Shown here in pieces: positions 10,168 to 19,189 of a stretch of 64,000 bases of DNA. The first letter of the stretch is position 1. Every line of letters starts with the position of its first letter. Under the pieces are notes generated by a model. The model was not told the origin of the DNA and ran no database searches. It saw only the letters and a list, made by a program, of their open reading frames with translations. Source of the DNA: CAWDJT01 sp963828705 (GTDB taxonomy: Bacteria > Desulfobacterota > Syntrophobacteria > Syntrophobacterales > Syntrophobacteraceae); assembly GCA_963828705.1 (NCBI GenBank), contig CAWHGA010000038.1, positions 226,966-290,965 of the forward strand. Reading direction: 5' to 3'. The position numbers and the translations under genes were made by a program.

Positions 10168-10714
10168 TCAAACCTCCTTGTCGAGAGCAAGACCCTTAGT
10201 GTTGAGCGTCAGACGCTCCGCCTGGCCCTCCTGACCGATACCGTATGTGCCGGGGACGAATAGCTCTAGCAATTCATCCCCATATGCCAAGGAACCTTGG
10301 ATGAAGATCCGGTTGATTTCGTTGCCACGCTCGATCTCCGACAGGACCTCTCGCAGCACCAGTCGCTTGTGAGCGGTTTCTGAAGAGGGCCAATCAACGG
10401 CAATATCCCTTGTGGCCGCGATGCTGGCCCCATGGCTCGGTCTTAAATCTAATCCCATTTGTGACGTTTCTTAGGACGTTCAGCCTGCCTCCGAGGTCTC
10501 TGACCAGAGCTTCCTTCTGGGTGACAAGCTGCAATAGCAGATCAGCGTCGAATGTCTTCAACGCTCTGGTTTCGTCCTGAATCAACCCGAGCAACCGGTT
10601 GGCAACCTGCAGGCACTCTTGCAACGATTGCTCGTCCTGTGCCGCTTGGTCCTGCTCACCGATCTTTGGTTCAACCGCGGGGATCAACCCGGTCCCATCT
10701 GGTTGCATCGACAT
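10168..10714 (-). CDS. flgN: FlgN export chaperone (one frame break)
   Basis: FlgN binds FlgK and FlgL in the cytoplasm and delivers them to the export gate. It is helical throughout. The first frame reads QECLQVANRLLGLIQDETRAL...LVTQKEALVRDLG; the second, after one extra base near 10440, reads RLVLREVLSEIERGNEINRI...LSEIERGN being the usual late FlgN motif. The end TYGIGQEGQ resembles the Y-x-x-x-G tail of the family. The start ATG 10714 follows GGAAGGA. Repaired length is about 181 residues. It is directly upstream of flgK. Confidence 0.82.
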
Positions 10715-10816
10715 GTACGACCATCCTTCCGTGAGGTACGGGCAGACCACAAAAACCCCCACCTTGTTACTGAAACAATCGGAATCCTGCTGAAAAAACT
10801 TTAACATAAGTCACCG

Positions 10817-11141
10817 TCAGCGCTGCGGTTTCAGTTGCGAAGCCAGTTGTTGGTAAAGGAGCTTGCCCAGACCCAGACCGGGGCCGTGGCTGAGTTCCTT
10901 GGCCACCGTTTCGTCCAACATGCTTTCGTAGAGTTCCATAGCGTTGTCGTGGGCTTCTATACCTGCCTTGGCGATCGTCTCCCGCATAGACTTGAACAGG
11001 ATGTTGGTCAGCACGGCTTCGAAGTCTTCGCACGCTCCTTTGAGTTTCGATTTTTCTATCGCCGCTTTCTGCGCTGTCATTGATGGGCTGTAAGGTTGAC
11101 ACTCTCATAGTTTTGACGCTTTCTGGCGGCATTTCACCCAC
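10817..11141 (-). CDS. flgJ: FlgJ-type rod-binding protein, short form without muramidase domain (one frame break)
   Basis: This protein caps the growing rod in the periplasm. The core KLKGACEDFEAVLTNILFKSMRETI and the end ELSHGPGLGLGKLLYQQLASQL match the N-terminal rod-binding domain of FlgJ. No C-terminal peptidoglycan hydrolase domain is present, as in many deltaproteobacteria. ATG 11080 gives 87 residues but lacks a ribosome site. One frame over, MPPESVKTMRVSTLQPINDS reads smoothly into it after removing one base near 11070, so the true start is probably at 11141 (GTG) or 11132 (ATG). It is just downstream of the second motB gene. Confidence 0.85.
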
Positions 11142-11166
11142 TCGGAGACGCCGGCCGTTTGTCGAT

Positions 11167-11922
11167 TTACGTTGGATTCCAATGGAAGATGAGTTCCACG
11201 CGACGATTCACCGACTGCTGCGCTGCGGATGCGTTCGCCAGGATGGGTTGGGTGCTGCCGTATCCAGCGAGCGCAAACAGCTTGGGGTTGACGCCACCAT
11301 TGATCACCAGGTACTCCATCACCGCCTCGGCTCGCGCCAGTGAAAGCTCTTCGTTGGAGGGGAAGCGCTCGCTGTGGATAGGCACATCGTCGGTGTGGCC
11401 ATCAATGCAAATCGAATACAGCCCCGACTTCATAAACTGGGCTAGCTTGTCCAAAACCGGATAGGCTTTGGGGTTCAAGGTGACCTGTCCGCTTTCGAAG
11501 AGCAGTTGTTCCCCGAGGATAAAAGAGAAACCCGCGTCATTTTCCAGATTTCGATACCAGATGGCTTTGCCCGCAGCCATGCGCTGCGCATCGCGATCCT
11601 TGATCTGATCAGCGCTACGGACCTGTTCTGTGCTTACCACTTCCATTTGCTCCAGGTCTGACAGGTTCTTGATGATCTCCCGGACCAACCGATAGGGGTG
11701 GATGGCCACTCTATCGTCTGCCTTTAAGTCGAGAATTCCACTGGCTTTGGAGAAATTCTGAAAAGTGCTGCGGAATGCCCGAGCATTAAGCGATGACATC
11801 GAGAACAACAGCACGAAGAAGGTGAGAAGGAGTGTGCAAAGATCGGCAAAGGTGACCAGCCAGGCATTGGGATTGGGCACCGGTTCCGCGCTCTTGCGCT
11901 CTCGCGGGGGGGGCTGGGCCAT
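11167..11922 (-). CDS. motB: MotB-family stator or OmpA-like protein, copy 2
   Basis: This is a stator subunit that anchors to peptidoglycan. One N-terminal membrane helix carries the proton-path Asp in LVTFADLCTLLLTFFVLLFS. The C-terminal OmpA domain shows LLFESGQVTLNPKAYPVL, then DGHTDDVPI, then NEELSLARAEAVMEYLV and QSVNRRVELIF, all peptidoglycan-binding marks. ATG 11922 (MAQPPPRERKSAEP) is chosen because the membrane helix then begins near residue 20. Length is 251 residues, with no frame break. It follows another MotB-like gene 111 bases away; motA is far off at 31124-31888. Confidence 0.88.
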   Translation of the reverse strand: MAQPPPRERKSAEPVPNPNAWLVTFADLCTLLLTFFVLLFSMSSLNARAFRSTFQNFSKASGILDLKADDRVAIHPYRLVREIIKNLSDLEQMEVVSTEQVRSADQIKDRDAQRMAAGKAIWYRNLENDAGFSFILGEQLLFESGQVTLNPKAYPVLDKLAQFMKSGLYSICIDGHTDDVPIHSERFPSNEELSLARAEAVMEYLVINGGVNPKLFALAGYGSTQPILANASAAQQSVNRRVELIFHWNPT

Positions 11923-12033
11923 TGGTTGAAATCCTCTCCGATGTCCGCTTCTCTTCATGGTTGTCTTGGAATGCCCACTTGTTTTGCTCACCCTTTGGCC
12001 AACCATCACCAAGGTCCCGGTGTATTGGCGGTC

Positions 12034-12877
12034 CTATGGTTTTGCGCCATCTCCCGGACCCCCCAGGGAACTGGCGGGCTTGTCAGATATTGGGTACAGG
12101 CGGAAGAAAAAGTTCTTGTAGTTGAAAAAATGACTGGGCGTCAGTGGTTGCTGCAACAGTGATGCAGGCCGGTTTTCATTCTTGCCCAGGAGGATCTCGA
12201 TGCGCATGTTCTTGAACCGGAATTGGGGAAACTCCGACCCATCGATCAGCGGCTGGTAATAGCTAAAGCCGTGAGCGCTCATGCGCTCGCCGGCAATCCC
12301 TTGACTCCGAAAATAATCATAGACTCTGCGAGCTCTTTTTACCGAGCTTGCCCAGGATCGTTGCGACCAGTCAGCCGCCGCCACGTCCTCGTAGGGATCC
12401 GAGTGACCTCGGATTTCGATGTTCTCGCCACTCTTGACAAGGTGTGCGGCCACGGTGCTGAGATAGGGGAGGATGCGCGGCTGGAATTCAAAGTTGCCGC
12501 CGCGAAAGATGTCGCGGTGACTAATGCGCACGGCGACCTTCTCACTCTCTTTGAAAAGATGGATTTCCGCATCCAGCCCAGCAGCACTAGCGCATTTGTG
12601 TCAGACTCTGAAGATCAACCGCGGGGTTCTTGCGCATGGGTGGTTCAGCTTCGCTGGGATCCTTGCCTTGCTCAGCCACAAGGGGAGACCGTCCTCCCGG
12701 TTGGATGCCGAATGAACCCACCAGCGAATTGAGCACAGCACGTTCCCGCTTCTGATCCACCATCGACATGCTGATCAGCAACACGAAGAACGAAAGCAAC
12801 AGGATGCACAGGTCTGTGTAGGTGATCATCCACCGGTTCACATTCTGAGGTTCTTCTTCTTGCTTTCTCACTGCCAT
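12034..12877 (-). CDS. motB: MotB-family stator or OmpA-like protein, copy 1 (one frame break)
   Basis: The membrane helix near residue 20 reads WMITYTDLCILLLSFFVLLIS, with the conserved stator Asp. After about 95 residues the frame breaks near 12595 (one extra base). The other frame continues GLDAEIHLFKESEKVAVRIS and the OmpA fold: IRGHSDPYED, ASSVKRARRVYDYF, MSAHGFSYYQPL and FKNMRIEIL. Repaired length is about 280 residues. The family function is the stator anchor of the flagellar motor. It is followed by a second MotB-like gene, so either the pair forms a heteromer or the two work with different MotA proteins. Confidence 0.85.
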
Positions 12878-13096
12878 GGCTATCTCTCACCGTTGACGAT
12901 AAGGCCAGCTTGGGGCACCGTCTGATTGAAGCCCATCATTGGCAACTTTCGGGAAAGGTCTGATTCTGCATCTGGCTTAGGGGTAGGTTTGAGGCCGACC
13001 CTAATAATATAATGCCTCCAGAAGATTGCGGGGGCAAATCTTTCCCAAAAAATTCATCCGGAGCAGAAAGGTTTCCGGTCGGATATTATTCGGATA

Positions 13097-14206
13097 TTAA
13101 ATGATCTCCAACTCTGCCTGCAGGGCACCAGCAGCCTTGATGGCCTGTAAAATCGTGATGAGGTCCCGTGGCGTCACGCCGATGGCGTTGAGTCCCCTGA
13201 CCACTTCAGAGATGCTGACTCCGGACCCAACAATGGCGAGCGAACCCTTCTTCTCCTGAGCCTCAACCGTGGTGCCGGGAACCACCACCGTCTGTCCCCT
13301 GGAAAGCGGTTGTGGCTGGGATACCTTGGGTTCTTCGCTGATCTGGACAGTCAGACCGCCATGAGCGATGGCGACCGGCGCGATGCGCACGTTTTCTCCC
13401 ATCACTACAGTTCCGGTTCGTTCATTGACGATTACTTTAGCAACCACATCGGGTTGGATCTGCAGGTTCTCCATCTTCGAGATCATTTCCACCAATTTGT
13501 TAGCGTGCTGTGGTGGCACGTCCATCCGAATGCTGGCGGGATCGACCGCGTTCGCATAGGTCCCCCCCAGGGCGGTGTTGATGCTCTGGACAGTGCGCAA
13601 AGCGGTGGAAAAATCAGGATTCCTGAGTACGAAAAGGAGCTGTTGCTGGTCTGCAAAGTGATTGGGGACCTCGCGTTCCACCAAGGCGCCACCGCTGATG
13701 AATCCCGCAGTAGGATGGTTCTTGGTAACTCCGCCGCCGGCCCCTCCAGCCGAGAAGCCGCCCAAGGTGAGTGGACCTTGAGCCACGGCATAGACCTGAG
13801 AGTCGGGTCCATGCAGGGGGGTCATCAGCAGAGTGCCTCCCTGGAGACTGGTGGCGTCACCCGTTGAGGACACTTGCACATCAATGCGGCTGCCGCTGCG
13901 AAGAAACGCTGGAAAATTGGCAGTGACGATCACGGCGGCCACATTCTTAACCTTGATCAGTCTGGGCTCCACATGAATCCCCATGTTGTCCAGCAGGTTT
14001 GCCAGAGTGCTGAGCGTGAATTGGGTCTTGTCTTTGTCGCCGCTGCCGTTGAGTCCTACCACCAGCCCGTACCCGATCAGCTGGTTGGGACGATTGCCCA
14101 CGAAGGAGCCAACGTCCTTAATCCTGGTGGCCTGGGCGGTACTGACATGGCAAATTACCATGGCAACGAGCAAACTCAACAAGACCCTGACTAGTTTCAT
14201 CCACAT
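13097..14206 (-). CDS. flgI: FlgI periplasmic P-ring protein
   Basis: FlgI forms the bushing ring in the peptidoglycan layer around the rod. A signal peptide (KLVRVLLSLLVAMVICHVST, cleavage after AQA) is followed by TRIKDVGSFVGNRPNQLIGYG, the classic FlgI N terminus, and VVGLNGSGDKD. The C terminus NAIGVTPRDLITILQAIKAA is also standard. It has 369 residues with no frame break, the usual length. ATG 14206 follows AAGGGTG. It lies 18 bases downstream of flgH in a flgF-flgG-flgA-flgH-flgI series. Confidence 0.97.
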   Translation of the reverse strand: MWMKLVRVLLSLLVAMVICHVSTAQATRIKDVGSFVGNRPNQLIGYGLVVGLNGSGDKDKTQFTLSTLANLLDNMGIHVEPRLIKVKNVAAVIVTANFPAFLRSGSRIDVQVSSTGDATSLQGGTLLMTPLHGPDSQVYAVAQGPLTLGGFSAGGAGGGVTKNHPTAGFISGGALVEREVPNHFADQQQLLFVLRNPDFSTALRTVQSINTALGGTYANAVDPASIRMDVPPQHANKLVEMISKMENLQIQPDVVAKVIVNERTGTVVMGENVRIAPVAIAHGGLTVQISEEPKVSQPQPLSRGQTVVVPGTTVEAQEKKGSLAIVGSGVSISEVVRGLNAIGVTPRDLITILQAIKAAGALQAELEII

Positions 14207-14224
14207 GGTGTCACCCTTTACCGA

Positions 14225-15004
14225 TCAAAATGGATTGACAGCATCAAAGACCCGCATCAACCATCCCGGCCTCTCTTGGTTGCTCACCGGACCCTTGCCT
14301 ACAAAGAAGATCTTCGCGTCGGCGATTTTCTGGGAAAGAATCTCATTTTGCCGCGTAATATCCATGGGGCGAATCACCCCTTCCAGGACAATCTGCTGCA
14401 ATTCCTCATTGACCTTGGTCCAGCGAGAACCACGAATGACGAAATTGCCATTGGGAAGGACCTCAACGATGGTGGCCGTCATAGTGGTAGTCATGGTGTC
14501 CTTGCGGGTAGCAGTCCCGGAGCCGTTGAAGTTGGTGTCGAACTTGCCCTGGTAGCCGTATTTGAGTGAATCCATAATAACTTTATCCGCTGCGCTCAAT
14601 CCTGAAAACGCGAAATCTGCTGACATATCCTTCGTTCGGCCGGTTTTAGTGGAGCCCGTTTTGGAAGCCTGGGCATTCTCGCTCACGGTGATGGAAACGA
14701 TGTCGCCCACTTTGCGAGCCCTCACGTCCTCGTAGTAGCTGGCACCGCGTTCCGTCCACAGAGAGCCAGTGCTGATTCCGTGGGCTGGCGGCGGAGCCGG
14801 CGGTGGGGTGGCCACTGGACTGATTGCCGGGGTGACCTGGGGGCCAGGCTGCACGTTTGTCTTGTTGGTTGTTGTAGTGCAGGCCGCCAGCAACACAACC
14901 ATTGCCGCCGAGAACAAACTGAACAGGCAGCCCTTCAGGTGCTGACGGCGCCTAGTAGCGATTCTGAACTGTGTCAGGTGGGTGGCGATGGCTGGGCCGC
15001 CCAT
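14225..15004 (-). CDS. flgH: FlgH outer-membrane L-ring lipoprotein
   Basis: FlgH forms the ring in the outer membrane that pairs with the FlgI P ring. A lipoprotein signal ends in the lipobox LLAAC, followed by a Pro-rich linker (PPPAPPP). The domain has SLWTERGASYYEDVRARKVGDI, SENAQASKTGSTKTGR and LEGVIRPMDITRQNEILS, all diagnostic of FlgH. The given start (15004) makes a long N-terminal region before the lipobox and has no clear ribosome site; a start closer to the hydrophobic segment is possible. The sequence is intact through the stop. Confidence 0.95.
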   Translation of the reverse strand: MGGPAIATHLTQFRIATRRRQHLKGCLFSLFSAAMVVLLAACTTTTNKTNVQPGPQVTPAISPVATPPPAPPPAHGISTGSLWTERGASYYEDVRARKVGDIVSITVSENAQASKTGSTKTGRTKDMSADFAFSGLSAADKVIMDSLKYGYQGKFDTNFNGSGTATRKDTMTTTMTATIVEVLPNGNFVIRGSRWTKVNEELQQIVLEGVIRPMDITRQNEILSQKIADAKIFFVGKGPVSNQERPGWLMRVFDAVNPF

Positions 15005-15165
15005 GACGAACCAGAAATGGCTTCACCAAGCGAACAGGGGCAGTGAGGGCTAATCGAATCATGGTACGCTCCAATGGAGATTTGTCTCTTCCCCCCTCTC
15101 GGCTGCGAGGTCAGGGAGATAGTGGCGAGTAAAACCAGATCGGGTCCATCCTTACCGAGAACCGA

Positions 15166-16203
15166 TCAGGGAATCAGCTCCACCGTGTGGGAATCGATGA
15201 CGCGACAAACCAGGGCTTTCTTGGAATCCAGGTTGACAATCCGGACCTTGTCCCCCAGTCCGCCGTCCTCTTTCGCCTGTCCTTTGGCTATGAGCTTCAA
15301 ACCTTCCTGATTGTAGACAACAGCCACGGCGCTGCCGCGTTTCACTGCAATGGCTTTGTCCAGGGTCTGTGTGTCGATGGGCTGGTTCACCGCCACATCT
15401 GACATCAGGCGTTTGCCGAGGACCTGATCAACACCGGTCAGAAACCGTTCTGGATGCTGGGCGACATTGATGCGGAGCAGCTGGAGGTCGCCGGTTCCAA
15501 CGGTCTCGTTGCGTTTCAAGCTACGGGCTGCGCAGACCACCATTTGGAAAACCTGTACCCTCGAGACAACCCTGACGCTCTGAGCCTTGCTGCCGTCCAC
15601 ATTGAGCTGGATGGTGAACCCAGTATTGCCGGAAACCGCGTCCTGTAGGGGGTTCAGCACTTCCCAGCTGAGTGCCCCATAGGGAACCACCACCGACTCT
15701 TGTAGACCGGCTGTTTGTACGATGACGTCCTCTGGCTTGGTGGGAACACTGCTGAGGATATGCTGGCGTACGATCTCCTCGATTTGACCCTTGGATACGA
15801 CCTGTTTGCGCCGTTCGATGCTGATCTTGTCAGGAAGCTTGATGGTCACAGAGTCAGGATTCAGTCCCTGGGATTCAATAAGTTGTCGCAAGTAACTCCG
15901 GAGATTTCGCAGGTTGATGGTCTTGGTAGCATCCGCTTCCGGGGCGGCACCAATATCAATTCCAGCCAGATAGATCTTCCAGTCTTCCGGCAAGGTCTCA
16001 GCTTCACAAAGGTCCAGCAGGTTTACCCGCTGACCGCTGACCATGACGCGGTTGTGCAAGGAAAGGGCAGGCAATTGGGTCATGGCCTGAACACACTGTG
16101 GGATCTCCGTTGCGGTTCTTCCGGGGAGCCACCATGGGGGTGCCAGGAAGGCTGCACAAGAAATCGCTGCGCACAACAGGGTTCGAAATTGGACGGCGTG
16201 CAT
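15166..16203 (-). CDS. flgA: FlgA P-ring assembly chaperone
   Basis: FlgA works in the periplasm and helps FlgI assemble. The N terminus is hydrophobic (TLLCAAISCAAFLAPPWW), a likely signal peptide. The C-terminal SAF/ChapFlgA part is clear: AARSLKRNETVGTGDLQLLRI, then KRLMSDVAVNQPIDTQTLDK, KRGSAVAVVYNQEGLKLIAK and the end KKALVCRVIDSHTVEL, which matches the family's V.V.v.G.V ending. It has 345 residues, longer than E. coli FlgA (about 219), with an extra N-terminal domain as in other deltaproteobacteria. It lies 160 bases upstream of flgH. Confidence 0.93.
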   Translation of the reverse strand: MHAVQFRTLLCAAISCAAFLAPPWWLPGRTATEIPQCVQAMTQLPALSLHNRVMVSGQRVNLLDLCEAETLPEDWKIYLAGIDIGAAPEADATKTINLRNLRSYLRQLIESQGLNPDSVTIKLPDKISIERRKQVVSKGQIEEIVRQHILSSVPTKPEDVIVQTAGLQESVVVPYGALSWEVLNPLQDAVSGNTGFTIQLNVDGSKAQSVRVVSRVQVFQMVVCAARSLKRNETVGTGDLQLLRINVAQHPERFLTGVDQVLGKRLMSDVAVNQPIDTQTLDKAIAVKRGSAVAVVYNQEGLKLIAKGQAKEDGGLGDKVRIVNLDSKKALVCRVIDSHTVELIP

Positions 16204-16299
16204 GGTTCACCTCGCTACCAACATGACTGTTGCTGGCACCCGGGAACGGGCCAGAAAGACCGATACCCACTCAACTGCAAGAGTGCCAGGCTGCAGGGC

Positions 16300-17082
16300 C
16301 TATGCCCTGACGTTGTTTGCCATTTGCAGCATCTCGTCGGAGGTCTTGATGATCTTGGAATTGGCTTCATAGGCTCGCTGGCCTGCAATCATGTTCACCA
16401 TCTCCTCCACCACGTTGATATTGGAACTCTCCAGAAACCCCTGCATCAGAGTGCCGAAACCATCCTGCCCCGGGGTTCCTTCCTGGGCTTCACCGGAAGA
16501 ATCCGAAGGGATGAAAAGGTTCTTGCCCACACTCACCAAACCAGCCACATTGGTGAAGCGGTAAAGGTTGAGCTGGGTAGTGGTGACCACCGTCCCGGTC
16601 TGGTCAACAGCACTCACCAGTCCCCCAGGGTCGACCGTAACTTGTATGGCGGTGTTGGGAATGCTGACCTCAGGCTGTAAACGATTGCCCATCGCATCCA
16701 CAATGAAACCGTCCTTGTCCATCTTGAAGTCACCCGAACGGGTGTACGTTTCGTCGGTGCCTCGTAGCACCTTGAAGAATCCTTGGCCTTCGATGGCCAT
16801 ATCGAGAGGATTGCTGGTGTCCGTGAAGTTTCCCTGGGCAAAGATCTTTTGCACCGCAGCCGTTCGTGACCCCATGCCCACCTGAATGCCGGTGGGGATT
16901 TCGGTGCCAGTCTGGGTTTGAGAACCGGGCGCCACGGTGGTCTGATACATGAGGTCTTCGAAGTTGGCGCGGCTGCGCTTGAATCCGGTGGTGTTCGCAT
17001 TGGCAAGGTTGTGTGCGATGACGTCGATATTCAGTTGCTGCGTCGCCATGCCGGTTGCGGCGGTCCAAAGTGAGCGAATCAT
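16300..17082 (-). CDS. flgG: FlgG distal rod protein
   Basis: FlgG forms the distal rod. ATG 17082 (MIRSLWTAATGMATQQLNID) has GGGAGG upstream. The N-terminal rod signature IAHNLANANTTGFKRSRANF and C-terminal EEMVNMIAGQRAYEANSKII...TSDEMLQMANNV are classic. It has 260 residues, the expected size, with no frame break. It sits downstream of flgF with a 214-base spacer, and upstream of flgA. Confidence 0.97.
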   Translation of the reverse strand: MIRSLWTAATGMATQQLNIDVIAHNLANANTTGFKRSRANFEDLMYQTTVAPGSQTQTGTEIPTGIQVGMGSRTAAVQKIFAQGNFTDTSNPLDMAIEGQGFFKVLRGTDETYTRSGDFKMDKDGFIVDAMGNRLQPEVSIPNTAIQVTVDPGGLVSAVDQTGTVVTTTQLNLYRFTNVAGLVSVGKNLFIPSDSSGEAQEGTPGQDGFGTLMQGFLESSNINVVEEMVNMIAGQRAYEANSKIIKTSDEMLQMANNVRA

Positions 17083-17296
17083 GTTTTCCTCCCTGCGATA
17101 ATCAAAATGCCGGAACTCGACTGTTCCTGTTGCCCATACCTCAACCAACATCCCTCAGATGAACATCCGTTGCATCCGCTGTTGCCTCATGCCGCTGCTG
17201 CGGCTCCAATCGGTCTGGCATGTCATTAGATCTTCGATCATTCGGGCCGCAGAACTCGTGAACACCACCTACCACCTTTTGCCAATTCGATGAGGC

Positions 17297-17974
17297 TTAT
17301 GGATTCGCGAGTTTGTTGGTCAGTTGTGAATCAATCTGATCAAACGACTGCAAGATCTTCTGGTAAGATTCAAAGTTCCTTAGAGTGTCAATCATCTGCG
17401 TCATTTCTTCGACGACGTTGAAATTTGCCTGTTCCAGGGCCCCCTGCTGAACCGTACAGTTAGTGGCCGGCAAAGGTGCCACCTTTGGGTCCGCCGGGGT
17501 GAAGTATCCGTTGGCAGCCTTGGTCAGGACGGTTTTGGGAGGAAACCGCACCAAATCCAGTGTGGCAATACTCTCTTTGTCGTCAAATATTTGACCATCT
17601 TCGTTGATACGTACCGCTGAGTTGCTGGTTCGAATGGGGCCTTTCTTGCCCAGCACCGGCCAGCCTTCCAGGGTTGTTATGACGCCGTCGCGACGGTGTT
17701 TCATGTCGCCATTGCGGGTGTACTGGACGCCTTGGTCGGTTTGCACTCGAAGATATCCATCCCCGATTAGGGCGACGTTCAGAGGGTTATCGGTGGTTCG
17801 CACTGAACCTTGTTCCAACCGAGGCGAACTGGTCTCGACCAGGAAGTCCTTGAACTGCACAGTGTCCTTTTTGAAGCCGGCCGTGTTGGTGTTGGCGATG
17901 TTGTTGGAAATCACTTCCAGGCGCTTTTGTTGTTCCCTGGTTCCCAAAGCGGCGCAATAGTATCCGATTCTCAT
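17297..17974 (-). CDS. flgF: FlgF-like proximal rod protein
   Basis: FlgF/FlgG family rod subunit. ATG 17974 (MRIGYYCAALGTREQQKRLE) follows GAAGGAG. SNNIANTNTAGFKKDTVQFK is the rod N-terminal signature; EEMTQMIDTLRNFESYQKIL is the C-terminal one. At 225 residues it is a usual FlgF size. It is the first gene after a sigma-54 promoter at 18003-18018, so it should head the flgF-flgG-flgA-flgH-flgI-motB-motB-flgJ-flgN-flgK-flgL unit. Confidence 0.93.
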   Translation of the reverse strand: MRIGYYCAALGTREQQKRLEVISNNIANTNTAGFKKDTVQFKDFLVETSSPRLEQGSVRTTDNPLNVALIGDGYLRVQTDQGVQYTRNGDMKHRRDGVITTLEGWPVLGKKGPIRTSNSAVRINEDGQIFDDKESIATLDLVRFPPKTVLTKAANGYFTPADPKVAPLPATNCTVQQGALEQANFNVVEEMTQMIDTLRNFESYQKILQSFDQIDSQLTNKLANP

Positions 17975-18002
17975 GACAGTGACTCCTTCGACCTCAACTT
18001 TA

Positions 18003-18018
18003 TGCAATGGCAGTGCCA
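18003..18018 (-). promoter_or_regulatory. Sigma-54 promoter for flgF
   Basis: TGGCACTGCCATTGCA on the minus strand: invariant GG and GC separated by exactly 10 bases, matching TGGCACG-N4-TTGCA very closely. The -12 box is about 30 bases before the flgF ATG. Activation by the NtrC-family proteins encoded at 43869-45188 and 48081-49475 is inferred. Confidence 0.8.
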
Positions 18019-18587
18019 GCCGCAAGAGTCCCCGGCATCATCTGCAAACCGGCGTCACGCGGGTTTTCCCGGAATGGCTCCTGTTGGGTGAGAGCGCAAC
18101 CAGGCAAGTATTGCCAGTATCCCCCATCCAGATTTGCCTGACAGGTGTGTTACCCGAAAGAAGTCGACTTCTGGTCTCAAATGGGAGGAGGGGCTTTCTA
18201 GCCGGCCATTCAATCGGCAGTCCAGAGAGCCAACCCTCGACGCGAGTTTTTGTCCCCACATTTCTGCGGGATTTGAGGACGTCGGCAGCGTTGACTGGGC
18301 AGGTGAAGAAGTTGGCCAAGGAGCTTGTCTGACAGAGTCGTGGCCTCTTGGGAACCCTGCTGGATCCGCATGAAGCCCGCCCCCGCAGGTTCGCGCCACT
18401 GGGTTGGACGCGGCGTCATACAGGGTCGAACTTTATTCCTTGGCGGAATCCAGCGGCGCCGCCCGTCATGAGACGGGGGCTGCTTAACCACATCGGTGGC
18501 TGAAGGTATTATCTGAGGACAGGCGTCTTATGGTCAAAGGGATAGTGGATGCAGCTCGCAACGAGCAAAGCCGGCTGAAGCAAATCC
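18019..18587. other. Intergenic region upstream of flgF
   Basis: About 570 bases without a recognisable gene; overlapping frames in it show no conserved protein pattern. It contains a palindrome AGAAGTCGACTTCT near 18159-18172 and a hairpin CCCGTC-ATGA-GACGGG at 18462-18477, which lies just past the stop of the next upstream gene and could end that transcript. Activator (enhancer) sites for the sigma-54 promoter may lie here but none was identified. Confidence 0.4.
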
Positions 18588-19085
18588 TCAGGCTGGTTCG
18601 GGGCGTTTGGCCAGACGCTGGAGCTTCAGGATCAGTTCCACTTCACCCCGAGGTTTTTTGATGCGCTGCGCAATAGTTTCGGCATCCAGTCCCTGACTTG
18701 CCAGGCGCAGGATCTCCTGTTGTTCCTCATGGCGAGTGGAACCTTCGGGTGGGGTGCCAGGCAGCGGGTGGGCCAAGGGCTGATTCTGAAGCTGATCAAT
18801 AGTATTTTGGGCTTCTTCCAGGCGGGAATCCAGTTGCGTCAATACCTGCTGGATCAACTGCTGGCGTTGCTCCAGGTTTGAGTCAAAGGCGTCAGCGATC
18901 TCTTTGGTTTCTCGAATGATCCTCTCAAAGGAAGCCAAGAGCTCTTCGCGCCCCGGTATGACTAATGCTTTGGGTCTTCTCATAAAGAATACCAGCACCA
19001 CGGTAATCAGGATTACGTCCAATACGATCTGGGCTGCCGTAAGGAAGAAGGGCTGGGTGTGTAGCCATTCCAATAATGTCTGCAT
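18588..19085 (-). CDS. Membrane-anchored coiled-coil protein with C-terminal HTH-like segment
   Basis: The product has 165 residues; ATG 19085 (MQTLLEWLHTQPFF) follows AGGAGT. There is one membrane helix near residues 14-34 (AQIVLDVILITVVLVFFM), then a coiled coil rich in Glu and Gln (RQQLIQQVLTQLDSRLEEAQ), a Pro-rich stretch, and a C-terminal helix-turn-helix-like segment EILRLASQGLDAETIAQRIK. The layout resembles the small DUF2802-type proteins found next to fliA in deltaproteobacterial flagellar operons; that match is from memory and unverified. The function is not known. It ends the minus-strand unit that contains flhA to fliA. Confidence 0.7.
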   Translation of the reverse strand: MQTLLEWLHTQPFFLTAAQIVLDVILITVVLVFFMRRPKALVIPGREELLASFERIIRETKEIADAFDSNLEQRQQLIQQVLTQLDSRLEEAQNTIDQLQNQPLAHPLPGTPPEGSTRHEEQQEILRLASQGLDAETIAQRIKKPRGEVELILKLQRLAKRPEPA

Positions 19086-19189
19086 GGGGTGCGACTCCTG
19101 ATAACTCGGCGCAAAAAGTAGCTTGTGGCTCACACGCCGTTTCGAGCGCAGCGGCCATACCCGTCCTTCACACCCCCAACCCGCTGACC

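Noticed and set aside
13021..13060. TTGGGAAAGATTTGC upstream of the motB pair as a sigma-54 promoter
   Set aside because: The spacing is 9 bases, not 10, and the -24 box is poor.
13080..13099. Direct repeat CGGATATTA-TT-CGGATATTA at the end of flgI
   Set aside because: Only two copies, overlapping a stop codon; no sign of a CRISPR or a satellite array.
17975..18500. Several overlapping long frames upstream of flgF as genes
   Set aside because: They overlap each other on both strands, cover the sigma-54 promoter, and none has a recognisable domain or ribosome site.
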